Source of the DNA: Meridianimarinicoccus marinus
Lineage (GTDB): Bacteria; Pseudomonadota; Alphaproteobacteria; Rhodobacterales; Rhodobacteraceae
Direction: 5' to 3'
Length of the DNA stretch: 64,000 nt
NCBI RefSeq assembly: GCF_040689105.1
Contig: NZ_JBFBVU010000001.1
Coordinates: 124,001 to 188,000 of the forward strand
Both the position numbers and the translations under genes were made by a program. This document shows, one piece after another, positions 33,447-42,080 of this stretch; the first letter of the stretch is position 1; each line of letters opens with the position of its first letter. The notes under the pieces were generated by a model. It did not search any database. It saw only the letters and a list, made by a program, of their open reading frames with translations, and was not told where the DNA came from.

Positions 33447-35588
33447 ATGACGATCGGATGTGCCGTGGACAAACTGGACACCACGCAGGATTTGCAGGGT
33501 GCGGGAAAAACGCCCACACTGGCCTATTCCTGTGTAGTGGATCGAAATCCGGTGATCGAGCGTTCGGCGCTGATCTGGGTCACTTGCCTTCTGGACATCG
33601 AGACGGTCGCGCCCGAGAAGATTTTCGTTCACACGGTCGAGACCGATCTCGACGTTTTGCCGCAACTCGCCGCGCGCGGAGTCAATATCGTGCCGGTGCC
33701 GCGGTTCGGTGACGGCAAATACTGCAACAAGTTGGTTCAGCCGCTCAGTCCCGCGAATTTCGACGCCGACATTCTCGTGATGAATGATTGCGACATTGCG
33801 GCGACGGGACGGTTCGGCACGGCGCTTTCGGCCGAAGCGGCAATGGCCGGGCAGGTCAGCGGGCGCTTTGCCCTTGGCAAGACCGCCGATTTCCCCAATC
33901 CGCCGCTGGCCAAGATCCGCACCCTGATGGAGGCCTTCAAGGCCGCCCCGCCCGAGGCGCTGGCGCATGATTCGCTGTTTTATCACCCGCTGCCGCTGGG
34001 GTATTTCAATGGCGGGCTCTATGCCCTACCGGTGTCTCTGTGCGCCGAATTCGGCGCGGCCTGGCAAGACTGGGCGCTGCGCCTGCTGGGCGATCCGCGC
34101 ACGGCAAAGATCCTGGAACGGCACGCCCATCACGTGGATCAGATTTCCTTTTATCTGGCGCTGCGCGATCTGAAACTGCATCCCCATTGCCTGGACGAGC
34201 GGTTCAATTTCCCGACCCATTTCCCGCATCCGGAAAGCCGGAACGCGAGCATCGAGCCGGCGCTGGCGATCCATTTCCACAACAATCTCGACGACAGGGG
34301 GCTGCTGGGTCTCAGTGGTATCCGGGCAATCGACCGGGATGTGATACGGGTGAACGACCGGCTGTCCGCGTTGGGGCTGGAAACCGACTGGAATCCGGGG
34401 GAGGACAAGCGCTTCCGCTCGTGGCGGTCGCTGGAGGCAGGGGTTTCGATGACCACAAAGAACGCGCCACTTCTGAAATCGCTGCTGCAGGCAGCGGGGA
34501 TCGAAACCGCCGAAAGCGTGACGGATGTCTGTTGCGGATCGGGGGCGCACTTGGTGGGCCTTTCGCCGCGCGGCTATCGCGGCTTCGACCGTCGGGCCCG
34601 GATGGCAGAGGCCGCTACGCAACGTTTGCCCGAGGCCAGTTTTACCACGGGCGCAGCCGATGCGCCCGGGGATCTGGTGCTGTGTCTCGACTTCGCCGAA
34701 TACGTGGCCGGGTTCGACGCACCGGATCAGTCGGTGCGGATGCTGGCGGAACTGACCGGCGACAAGCTGTTGCTATTGGGCGAACCGCGATCCTCGGCTC
34801 AAGGCGATCTGGTGCGCCTTTTGCGAGGCACCGGGGACTTCCCTGAAATTCTGCGTCTGGGCCAGTTCGCGGGCCGGCCGGTGTATCTGGCGCTGAAGCG
34901 CTCCGATGCCTCAGACCTTGAATTGCTGGACATGGCGCAACCTGAAGCGGCACGCCTGCTGCAGTATCTCTACGCGGGCAAGGCGATGATCCCGGCCCGG
35001 TTCGGGGCTGAACTTGAGGTTCTGTCGCGGATGCCGACCTGTCTGGATGCCGCGCGCATCGCGGTTCTGGGCGGCGACCCGACCGGGTCCTTCGCCACTG
35101 CCCTGGCCTTGCGCGGCGTGGAAATCGTGGCCGAAAGCAGCCTTGCCTTGACCGCAGAAGGGGCCGCACCCACGCGGGGCGGTGACAAGCCCAGGCCGGT
35201 CGATGTCCTGATCGGTTTCGCCGGATTTGACGAAGACGGTCGTAGCGACGCGGCCTTGCGACAGATCGCGCGCAATCTGGTGCCCGGTGGACGGGGGATC
35301 GTTGCGGCGGCGACCGCGAAACGTTCCGATGCATTGGTGCCGGGCAGCGAGGGGGCCGAGACCGGCGCGCAGGTGATCCGCCTGCTGGAAAAGCAGAACC
35401 TTGTCCTGACCCATCAGGCGCGGGTGCCCACGCCCTTCGGCACCGAATTGGACGGGCTGGTGATCGAGGTGGTGAAGCCCCGCGTGGGCATCGTCGGCAC
35501 GCGCAAGAAGTTCCGCACGCCGAAGTTCCTGCGCGACTTCGAACGCAACCTGCGCCATCGGATCAAGGGAAAGAAACCCAAGTCATGA
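33447..35588 (+). CDS. Multidomain glycosyltransferase-like/methyltransferase-like protein
   Basis: A 713-residue protein with three apparent parts. Residues about 30-310 look like a GT-A glycosyltransferase with CNKLVQP and a metal motif in VMNDCDIAATG. Residues about 350-480 look like a SAM methyltransferase with VTDVCCGSGAHLVGL and LVLCLDFAEY. Residues about 550-690 look like a second, divergent Rossmann domain (RIAVLGGDPTGSFATALAL, VDVLIGFAGF, then LVPGGRGIVAAAT). The tail is basic (HRIKGKKPKS). It overlaps the next gene by four bases (ATGA). Domain boundaries are estimates; the overall role is inferred to be glycan synthesis and decoration. Confidence 0.65.
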   Translation: MTIGCAVDKLDTTQDLQGAGKTPTLAYSCVVDRNPVIERSALIWVTCLLDIETVAPEKIFVHTVETDLDVLPQLAARGVNIVPVPRFGDGKYCNKLVQPLSPANFDADILVMNDCDIAATGRFGTALSAEAAMAGQVSGRFALGKTADFPNPPLAKIRTLMEAFKAAPPEALAHDSLFYHPLPLGYFNGGLYALPVSLCAEFGAAWQDWALRLLGDPRTAKILERHAHHVDQISFYLALRDLKLHPHCLDERFNFPTHFPHPESRNASIEPALAIHFHNNLDDRGLLGLSGIRAIDRDVIRVNDRLSALGLETDWNPGEDKRFRSWRSLEAGVSMTTKNAPLLKSLLQAAGIETAESVTDVCCGSGAHLVGLSPRGYRGFDRRARMAEAATQRLPEASFTTGAADAPGDLVLCLDFAEYVAGFDAPDQSVRMLAELTGDKLLLLGEPRSSAQGDLVRLLRGTGDFPEILRLGQFAGRPVYLALKRSDASDLELLDMAQPEAARLLQYLYAGKAMIPARFGAELEVLSRMPTCLDAARIAVLGGDPTGSFATALALRGVEIVAESSLALTAEGAAPTRGGDKPRPVDVLIGFAGFDEDGRSDAALRQIARNLVPGGRGIVAAATAKRSDALVPGSEGAETGAQVIRLLEKQNLVLTHQARVPTPFGTELDGLVIEVVKPRVGIVGTRKKFRTPKFLRDFERNLRHRIKGKKPKS

Positions 35589-37807
35589 CGGACACCCCGC
35601 TTCCCGTCACGGTTCGGTTCGAGATCACGCAGGGGGGCGGCGATCTCTATCTGGCTACCGTCAGCATCACCGCCCTGCGCCGGTTTCTGACAGGAAATCT
35701 GACGCGGATCGAGGTCGTGATCCCCGATCCCGACTTGCGGGAGGATGCGCAGAAGAACTGGCCTCTGGTCCAGGACCCGCTGGTGCGTCTGGTCGCGGCA
35801 ACGTCCTCCGATGCCGATGCCGAAGGGATCACCCTGGTGGGGGCGCCCATCGTGATGCTGACCCGCCCGGTGACGCTGGATGCGGGGTTCGTGATCGAGG
35901 CGGGCGGGCGCCGTCTGACCTGTGACGTAGCGGGCGCGGCGCGGGGGGAGACCCCGGACGGGGTGCACTCCCTGCCACGTCTGCTGGGCCCGTCCGGTCA
36001 GATTCAGCCGGGGCAATTCCCCGACCTCGACGCGCAGGAAATTGCCGATCTCAGCGCCGAAATCCGGCATTTGCACCACAACGGGTATTTCTGGGACTAC
36101 CGGTATCGCAACAATCCCGATCTGGGCAGCGGCGTCGGATCGCGGGGCGTGTTCCAGGGCATCAAGCGCGAGCTTCTGAACCGCAACGTGGTGGCGCCGG
36201 GCCTGTCGGTGGTGGATATCGGCTGCGGCGACCTGGAGGTCGTCCGGGCGCTGAACTTCAACCGCTATATCGGGGTGGACGAGGCACCGCGCGCGCTTGA
36301 ACTGGGCCGTCAGAAGCGCCCGGACTGGGAATTCCGGCAGGCACCGCTGGATGTCTCGGGCGGGCCGGTGGCCGAGGCTGCCCTGTGTTTCGAGGTTCTG
36401 ATCCATGCGCCCTCGGCGCAGGCCGCGGACAGGCTGATCGACACGCTGGCCCGCGCCGCCAGCAAGCGGATCGTGATCTCGGGCTACGACCACCCGGTGC
36501 CGCAAAGCCCCATCGTCTATTTCCACGCCCCGCTGAAGGACATGCTGTGGGCGCTGGAGGGCTGGCAGCCGCCGGTGCTGATCGCCCGCTATGAAAACCT
36601 GTCGGTCTATGCGGTAGATCGTGAGGGCAGCGACCTGCCGCCGCCGGTCGCTTTCGAACCCCGTGACCTGGAACCCTTCACATGGGACATGCTGGGGACG
36701 CTGGGGCACAAGCTGGACGGGTTGACCGCGCAGATGTCCCGGCTGACGCAAGAGGTGTCCGGGCCCGCGCCGGAACAGCCGCAGCCTGACCCCGGGGCGG
36801 AGGCCCCGAAAGCCCCGGTCATCGCCAAGGGCGCGCCGCTGATTTCGGTCGTGGTGACCTGCTACAACGAGGCCGCGCATATCGATGCGCTGGCCACCGC
36901 GCTGCGGGCGCAGACCGAGACCGGTTTCGAGGTGCATTTCCTTGACGACGGCTCGCAGGATGGCACCGTCGATATTCTGCAAGCCCATGCCGCGCAGGAT
37001 CAGCGGCTGGTGATCACGCAGGATGGCCGCAACCTTGGCCCTTCGGCGCGGCGCAACGAAGGCATGGCGGCGGCGCGGGGGCGGTACCTCTATTTCGCCG
37101 ATGGCGACGATCTGGTGGAACCCCAGGCCCTGGACCGGCTGTTGTCGCTGATGCTGGGTACCGATGCCGAGGTGTCGCGCGGCGCGCATCTGTTCTGCAC
37201 GCCCGAGGGCAAGCAGCAGCTCAACCAGATGGATCAATATCATCAGCCCGAGGCCTATGGGATCGGCTACGCACAAATGCCCAGCCTGGTGTTTCTCTAC
37301 ACCGTCTGGAACACGCTGATCGACCGACACCTTCTGGTGCGCCACGACCTGCGCTTCGACAGTGCGCTGCGGCTGGGCGAGGACCGGCTGTTCCTGCAAC
37401 AGGTGTTCGCGGCGGCGCGCGGCATCTCGCTGACCAAGGATGCCACCTATCGCTGGATCCGCCAGACCGAGGGCGGCACGCATCTGTCGTTCTCGCGCTC
37501 GGTCGAGGAACGGTTGGCCTCGGTGGCGGCCTATCTGGACGGGGTCGCGGCCCTGAAGGGCGCGGGCCCGCGCCATCTGGCCTATGCCCATGCGGCGATG
37601 TTCTGGGAAATCTACACCCGGTTGATCGAAACCGGAGAACTGGACACCCTGACGCCCGAGGCACGTCAAAGCCTTGCCGGGATCGCCGGGAAACTGGATT
37701 TCCCCGAAGACCTGCTGGGCGACCGTTGCATCAAGGGCTGGGCCGAACGCCGCGAGCCCCGCGCGCGGGAAGTCTTTCGACAGTTGCGGCGCAACGGCGG
37801 GTTCTGA
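35585..37807 (+). CDS. Methyltransferase-GT2 glycosyltransferase fusion
   Basis: A 740-residue protein. After a divergent N-terminal region (1-150), residues about 205-330 form a class I SAM methyltransferase with SVVDIGCGDLEVVRAL, IGVDEAP and a catalytic-type region near LCFEVLIHAP. A Pro-rich linker (about 395-415) leads to a GT2 glycosyltransferase from about residue 418: LISVVVTCYNEAAHIDALA, LDDGSQDGT, GPSARRNEGM, FADGDDLVEP (DxD-type) and the RLGEDRLF acidic motif. The combination suggests that one polypeptide both extends and methylates a glycan. The start overlaps the previous stop. Confidence 0.8.
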   Translation: MTDTPLPVTVRFEITQGGGDLYLATVSITALRRFLTGNLTRIEVVIPDPDLREDAQKNWPLVQDPLVRLVAATSSDADAEGITLVGAPIVMLTRPVTLDAGFVIEAGGRRLTCDVAGAARGETPDGVHSLPRLLGPSGQIQPGQFPDLDAQEIADLSAEIRHLHHNGYFWDYRYRNNPDLGSGVGSRGVFQGIKRELLNRNVVAPGLSVVDIGCGDLEVVRALNFNRYIGVDEAPRALELGRQKRPDWEFRQAPLDVSGGPVAEAALCFEVLIHAPSAQAADRLIDTLARAASKRIVISGYDHPVPQSPIVYFHAPLKDMLWALEGWQPPVLIARYENLSVYAVDREGSDLPPPVAFEPRDLEPFTWDMLGTLGHKLDGLTAQMSRLTQEVSGPAPEQPQPDPGAEAPKAPVIAKGAPLISVVVTCYNEAAHIDALATALRAQTETGFEVHFLDDGSQDGTVDILQAHAAQDQRLVITQDGRNLGPSARRNEGMAAARGRYLYFADGDDLVEPQALDRLLSLMLGTDAEVSRGAHLFCTPEGKQQLNQMDQYHQPEAYGIGYAQMPSLVFLYTVWNTLIDRHLLVRHDLRFDSALRLGEDRLFLQQVFAAARGISLTKDATYRWIRQTEGGTHLSFSRSVEERLASVAAYLDGVAALKGAGPRHLAYAHAAMFWEIYTRLIETGELDTLTPEARQSLAGIAGKLDFPEDLLGDRCIKGWAERREPRAREVFRQLRRNGGF

Positions 37808-38139
37808 CGGCGGTTAGTGCAGCCGCCGCCCGCGCCAGCCCGGCGGCCCGAACGCCGTCAACAGGCCCAGACCCGCGCCGGGCAGGGGCATCGCCGTCGA
37901 TCCGCCGCCGGGCAAGTCCCAACCGCCGAAAGACTTCCCGTGCCCGAGGTGAGCCGCGTCCGGACAGGGGGGTCCACGTCATGGCGGTTTCCCAGTCACG
38001 CGCGTCCCTGAAGCTCGTCTCACGTCGCTTGGTCTCTATTCCCGCCAATGCTGCGGCCGGGCTGCTGACCTCAGGTGTGTGTTGCGCCGCCGCGCAGGGC
38101 TGCTACCTGTAGGGCTATACCTTGAAGGAGTGCGACATC
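37808..38139. other. Intergenic gap after the GT2 fusion gene
   Basis: A 332-base, GC-rich spacer before the SDR gene. Nothing convincing was found: no RNA gene, no repeat shared with other gaps. The last part carries the GAAGGAG ribosome site for the SDR gene. A minus-strand frame ending at 37814 with a hydrophobic end was considered and rejected. Confidence 0.5.
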
Positions 38140-38919
38140 ATGGATCTGGGAATTGCGGGCAAGCGGGCACTGGTCACGGCAAGTTCGAAAGGGCTGGGGC
38201 GCGGCTGTGCCGAGGCGCTGGCCGCGGCAGGTGTGAACCTGGTGCTGAACGCGCGCGGCGCCGAGGCGCTGGACGCCACGGCGGCCGCGATCCGCGCGGC
38301 CCATGGCGTCGAGGTCATCGCGGTGGCCGCAGACATCACCAATGAGGCGGGCCGCGCCGAGGTTCTGGACGCCGCCGGGCAGATCGACATCCTGGTGACC
38401 AACGCCGGGGGTCCGCCGCCGGGCCTGTGGTCGGACTGGAGCCGCGACGATTTCATCGCCGCCGTGGATGCCAACATGCTGGCGCCGATCGCACTGATGC
38501 AGGCCGCCTTGCCGGGCATGATCGACCGGGGATGGGGCCGGGTGGTCAACATCACCTCCGGCTCGGTCAAGGCGCCGATCCCGCAGCTGGGCCTGTCCAA
38601 TACCGCGCGCGCCGGGCTGACCGGATTCGTGGCAGGCACGGCGCGGCAGGTGGCCCAGCACGGGGTGACGATCAACAACATGCTGCCGGGCATCCACGCC
38701 ACCGACCGCGCACAATCTCTGGACAGCGGGGTCAGCAAGGCCGAAGGCATCGACATGGAGGCCGCCCGCAAGAAGCGCGAGGCCACAATCCCGGCGCGCA
38801 GGTATGGCACCGCCGGCGAATTCGGCGCCATGTGCGCCTTCCTGTGCTCGCAGCACTCCGGGTTCATCGTCGGCCAGAACATCGTGCTGGACGGCGGCGC
38901 GATCAACACCACCATCTGA
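38140..38919 (+). CDS. SDR-family oxidoreductase with altered active site
   Basis: About 259 residues. ALVTASSKGLGRGCAEAL is the NAD(P)-binding motif, NAGGPPPGLW follows, and ITSGSV supplies the usual catalytic Ser. The normal YxxxK pair is missing: the equivalent stretch reads GLSNTARAGLTGF, with Leu for Tyr and Arg for Lys. C-terminal GGAINTT is family-typical. Such variants exist as a subgroup often annotated as 3-oxoacyl-ACP reductase-like, so activity and substrate are uncertain. The ATG at 38140 follows GAAGGAG. Confidence 0.85.
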   Translation: MDLGIAGKRALVTASSKGLGRGCAEALAAAGVNLVLNARGAEALDATAAAIRAAHGVEVIAVAADITNEAGRAEVLDAAGQIDILVTNAGGPPPGLWSDWSRDDFIAAVDANMLAPIALMQAALPGMIDRGWGRVVNITSGSVKAPIPQLGLSNTARAGLTGFVAGTARQVAQHGVTINNMLPGIHATDRAQSLDSGVSKAEGIDMEAARKKREATIPARRYGTAGEFGAMCAFLCSQHSGFIVGQNIVLDGGAINTTI

Positions 38920-39027
38920 CGGCATCCCCGGGCCAGCCCCGTGGCGCAGCAGCGCGGCGGGGTTGCGAAGGCGGGGGCGGGGTGCTAGCCGAAAGGCTGT
39001 TGAGGGTTTTGATCGGATTTCGCCTCC

Positions 39028-40119
39028 ATGACAGCTGTGCATCAAAGGCTTGAAGCCGAGGGGCTGTATCGCCGGTTCGCGGGCCGCGCGGTGGTCAATG
39101 ATGTCTCGCTGAGCATCGACGCCGGAGAAATCCTGTGCCTTCTGGGGCCGTCGGGATGCGGCAAATCCACCACCCTGCGGATGCTGGCCGGTGTCGAGAC
39201 GCCCGAACGCGGGGTGATCCGCGTTGACGGGGTCGAGGTCGAGGGGCCGCTGGTCTCGGTGCCGCCCGAGGGGCGGTCGGTCGGGCTGATGTTTCAGGAT
39301 TTTGCGCTGTTTCCGCATCTGTCGGTGGCCGACAACGTGGCCTTCGGACTGCGCGGCGGCAAGGCGGGCAAGCGCGCGCGCGTCCGTGAACTTCTGGACC
39401 GGGTGCATCTGGCGCAGCATATCGACAGCTATCCGCACGAGTTGTCGGGCGGCGAGCAGCAGCGCGTGGCGCTGGCCCGCGCGCTGGCGCCCCGGCCGCT
39501 GGTGATGCTGATGGACGAGCCGTTCTCCGGGCTGGACAACCGGCTGCGCGACGGCATCCGCGACGAGACCCTGGCGCTGCTGAAGGAAGAAGGCACGGCG
39601 GTGGTCATGGTGACCCATGAGCCGGAAGAGGCGATGCGCATGGCCGACCGCATCGCGCTGATGCGCGATGGCCGTATCGTGCAGCAGGGTGCGCCCTACA
39701 ACCTGTACAACGCACCGGTGGACAAAGCTGCGGCGGCGTTCTTTTCCGACGTCAACGTGATCCGGGGCACGGTCACGGGCGGGTTGACCCGCACCGCGTT
39801 CGGCGAGTTTCTGGCCCCCGGACACGCCGACGGCTCGAAGGTTGAGATCATCATCCGCCCGCAGCATCTGAAGCTGGATTTCGACCGCAACGGGCAGGGA
39901 CCGGCGCCGACACCGGTCAACGGCGTGCCGGCGCGCGGATCGGTGGTGCGGGCGCGCTATCTGGGGCGCGAAAGCCTTGTGGAATTCGAGATGGAATTCG
40001 ACGGCACCCATCTGTCGGCGGTGGTGCCGGGGGTGTTCCTGCCCAACGCTGGCACACCGCTGTGGCTGATGATGCGCCGTGACCGCTGTCACGTCTTTCC
40101 GGCGCAGGTGGTGACCTGA
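39028..40119 (+). CDS. ABC transporter ATP-binding protein, FbpC/PotA-like
   Basis: A 363-residue importer ATPase: Walker A LLGPSGCGKSTTLRML near residue 36, Q-loop FQDFALFPHLS, signature ELSGGEQQRVAL, Walker B VMLMDEPFSGLD and switch His in VMVTHEPEEA. A C-terminal TOBE-like domain follows from about residue 240. It resembles the ATPases of iron(III), thiamine or spermidine uptake systems, but no permease or binding protein lies beside it, so its partners are elsewhere or it works as an orphan. It ends two bases before a structured repeat. Confidence 0.88.
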   Translation: MTAVHQRLEAEGLYRRFAGRAVVNDVSLSIDAGEILCLLGPSGCGKSTTLRMLAGVETPERGVIRVDGVEVEGPLVSVPPEGRSVGLMFQDFALFPHLSVADNVAFGLRGGKAGKRARVRELLDRVHLAQHIDSYPHELSGGEQQRVALARALAPRPLVMLMDEPFSGLDNRLRDGIRDETLALLKEEGTAVVMVTHEPEEAMRMADRIALMRDGRIVQQGAPYNLYNAPVDKAAAAFFSDVNVIRGTVTGGLTRTAFGEFLAPGHADGSKVEIIIRPQHLKLDFDRNGQGPAPTPVNGVPARGSVVRARYLGRESLVEFEMEFDGTHLSAVVPGVFLPNAGTPLWLMMRRDRCHVFPAQVVT

Positions 40120-40121
40120 CC

Positions 40122-40369
40122 CGAAAGGGGGCGCTCCCGCCCTCTGCCCCGGCAAAGCCGGGGCGCCGGTTGGGCCCGGCGCGGCTGCGCCGCGCGGGTG
40201 TGATCCGGGGGCAGGGGGTGGCCGTGGATGGCGGCTGTCATGACAGTGCTGAGAGGCGTTTCAGGGGCAGGTCTGCCCTGAAAGCGCCGGTCCAAGGGTA
40301 AGGGCCGCCAGTGCCGCCTCAAGGCCAAGCCGCGCGTTGCGCGGGCGCCTGCGGCGCGCCTTGACCCGG
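40122..40369 (-). repeat. Structured intergenic element, copy 1 (minus orientation)
   Basis: A 248-base element that fills most of the gap between the ABC ATPase and tatA, matching the 246-base copy at 47245-47490. Read on the minus strand: a 28-base block (40342-40369) is identical to copy 2; TCAAGGC pairs with GCCTTGA around two hairpins; a longer hairpin lies before the shared GCCTCTCAGC (40248-40257); then a 34-base block (40164-40197) differs from copy 2 at one position; then the hairpin CCCCGGC-AAA-GCCGGGG on the plus strand; and a last 22-base block (40122-40143). It could be a structured RNA or a dispersed repeat. Confidence 0.75.
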
Positions 40370-40404
40370 CTCTGCCGTCCGCGCCCTGCGACATCGTGAT
40401 GGGA

Positions 40405-40433
40405 AAAGCCCCTGCCGGGGGTTTTGGGGCTTT
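40405..40433. terminator. Hairpin upstream of tatA
   Basis: AAAGCCCC pairs with GGGGCTTT across a 13-base loop, and an alternative shorter CCCC-TGCC-GGGG hairpin is possible inside. It follows the structured repeat and lies 81 bases before tatA. It may end transcription from the upstream gene. The T run is only three bases long, so it is a weak candidate. Confidence 0.35.
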
Positions 40434-40514
40434 GATCCCGTGCCTATCTTATTTAGACACGATCCATCACAAGAAGGGCGCCCGAAACGACCGGGTGCCA
40501 AGGGAGACTAACAA

Positions 40515-40730
40515 ATGCTGAACAATATCGGCCTGCCCGGCCTGCTGCTGATTGCCGTCGTGGTTCTGGTCCTGTTCGGACGCGGCAAGATCTCGTCCCT
40601 GATGGGCGAGGTTGGCAAGGGCATCACCGCCTTCAAGCGCGGCGTGAAGGATGGCTCGGAAGAGATCGAGAACGCGGATGACACCGTGGCCCGCGACATC
40701 ACCCCCGAGGCGGAAAAAGACAAGGTCTGA
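40515..40730 (+). CDS. tatA: Sec-independent protein translocase TatA
   Basis: A 71-residue protein with one N-terminal membrane helix (about 5-21), the FGRGKI hinge and an amphipathic helix (GEVGKGITAFKRGVKDG) followed by an acidic tail. It forms the pore-forming or membrane-thinning part of the twin-arginine translocase that exports folded proteins. GGGAGACTAACA precedes the ATG. First gene of a tatABC operon. Confidence 0.95.
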   Translation: MLNNIGLPGLLLIAVVVLVLFGRGKISSLMGEVGKGITAFKRGVKDGSEEIENADDTVARDITPEAEKDKV

Positions 40731-40761
40731 GGGCCGGTGGCCCGGGCGGGACGTGTGACGC

Positions 40762-41193
40762 ATGTTTGACATCGGCTGGACCGAGCTTCTGGTCATCGGG
40801 ATCGTGGCGCTGATCGTCGTGGGCCCCAAGGATCTGCCGATCCTGTTTCGCCGCATGGGCGAGTTCACCGGCAAGGCCAAGGCCATGGCGCGCGAGTTTT
40901 CCCGCGCAATGGATGACGCCGCCGATCAGGCCGGGGTCAAGGATATCCAGGCCAGCCTGAAGGCCGCGGCCAATCCCAAGCAGTTCGGACTGGACACGAT
41001 CAACAAGGCGGCCAAGGATCTGGAGCTTCCCGACGACCCGCTGGCGGACAAGCCGGCCGGGAAAGCGTCTGGCGCGAAGACTCCCGCCAAGACCGGGACG
41101 CCCAAGACGCCGACCGCTGACACCGCGAAGCACCCAGAAGAGGCACCTTCGGTTGCCGCGGCCGACGAGACGACGGACACCAATCCCGCATGA
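40762..41193 (+). CDS. tatB: Sec-independent protein translocase TatB
   Basis: A 143-residue subunit with an N-terminal membrane helix starting MFDIGWTELLVIGIVALIVVGPKDLP, a typical TatB signature including the conserved Glu8 and Gly-Pro hinge. A long amphipathic helix follows, then a low-complexity Ala/Lys/Thr/Pro tail (after about residue 95). With TatC it forms the receptor for twin-arginine signal peptides. Its stop overlaps tatC by four bases. Confidence 0.95.
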   Translation: MFDIGWTELLVIGIVALIVVGPKDLPILFRRMGEFTGKAKAMAREFSRAMDDAADQAGVKDIQASLKAAANPKQFGLDTINKAAKDLELPDDPLADKPAGKASGAKTPAKTGTPKTPTADTAKHPEEAPSVAAADETTDTNPA

Positions 41194-42080
41194 CAGACGA
41201 CCAGATCGAAGACACCTCGGCCCCGCTGATCGAACATCTCGCGGAGCTGCGCACGCGGCTGATCCGCTCGGTCATCGCCTTTCTCGTGGGCATGGTGCTG
41301 TGCTTCACCGTGGCCGAACCGCTGCTTGAGTTCCTGTCCGAACCCATCGCCGATGTGCTGCGTGCACGGGGCGAGGATCCCCGGCTGATCTTCACCGCCC
41401 CGCAGGAGAAGTTCTTCGTCCTGATCCGGATCTCGCTGATTGGCGGATTCGCCCTGTCGTTCCCGGTGATCGCGCATCAGTTGTGGCGCTTCGTGGCGCC
41501 GGGCCTGTACCGGTCCGAAAAGGACGCCTTCCTGCCGTTCATGATCGCCTCGCCGGCGCTGTTCCTGCTGGGCGCGGCCTTTGCGCATTACGTGGTCACC
41601 CCGCTGGCGATGAACTTCTTCATCGGGTTTTCCGACGCCATCCCGGCGTTGGCCAATCTGGTGGCGGGGCAGGGCGATTTCTCGGCCCCCGACCCGAACG
41701 AGGAACTGAAAACCGTCTTCCTGGGCTCGGTGCGCGAAAGCCTCGACCTGTCGCTGAAGTTCATCTTCGCCTTTGGGCTGTGCTTCCAGTTGCCTGTGCT
41801 GCTGACGCTGATGGGCAAGGCCGGGCTGGTCTCGGCACGCGGTCTGAAGGACATGCGCAAATACGCGGTGGTGGGCATTCTGGTGCTGGCCGCGCTGGTG
41901 ACGCCGCCCGATGTCATCACGCAGGTGATCCTGTTCACCGTGGTCTACGGGCTGTACGAGGTCTCGATCCAGCTGGTCAAACGCGTCGAGAAACGCCGCG
42001 AGGCGGATCTGCGGGCGCAGGGCCTGTGGGACGATGAAGACGATGCCGACGCGGCTGCGGAAGACGGCGCCCGGTCATGA
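41190..42080 (+). CDS. tatC: Sec-independent protein translocase TatC
   Basis: A 296-residue subunit with six expected membrane helices. The signal-binding elements include APLIEHLAELRTRLI, SEPI, FTAPQEKFFVLIRIS and FALSFPVIAHQLWRFVAPGLYRSEK. The N-terminal Glu and the FxxP-like stretch fit the family. The C-terminal tail is charged with Asp/Glu/Ala runs. Stop and DUF815 start overlap in ATGA. Confidence 0.96.
   Translation: MTDDQIEDTSAPLIEHLAELRTRLIRSVIAFLVGMVLCFTVAEPLLEFLSEPIADVLRARGEDPRLIFTAPQEKFFVLIRISLIGGFALSFPVIAHQLWRFVAPGLYRSEKDAFLPFMIASPALFLLGAAFAHYVVTPLAMNFFIGFSDAIPALANLVAGQGDFSAPDPNEELKTVFLGSVRESLDLSLKFIFAFGLCFQLPVLLTLMGKAGLVSARGLKDMRKYAVVGILVLAALVTPPDVITQVILFTVVYGLYEVSIQLVKRVEKRREADLRAQGLWDDEDDADAAAEDGARS

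Noticed and set aside
37814..37975. Minus-strand frame ending in a short hydrophobic stretch (LPGAGLGLLTAFG) and basic tail, like a sorting-signal remnant
   Set aside because: It has no start codon except within the hydrophobic part, is under 55 codons, and high GC easily produces Gly/Leu/Arg-rich frames.
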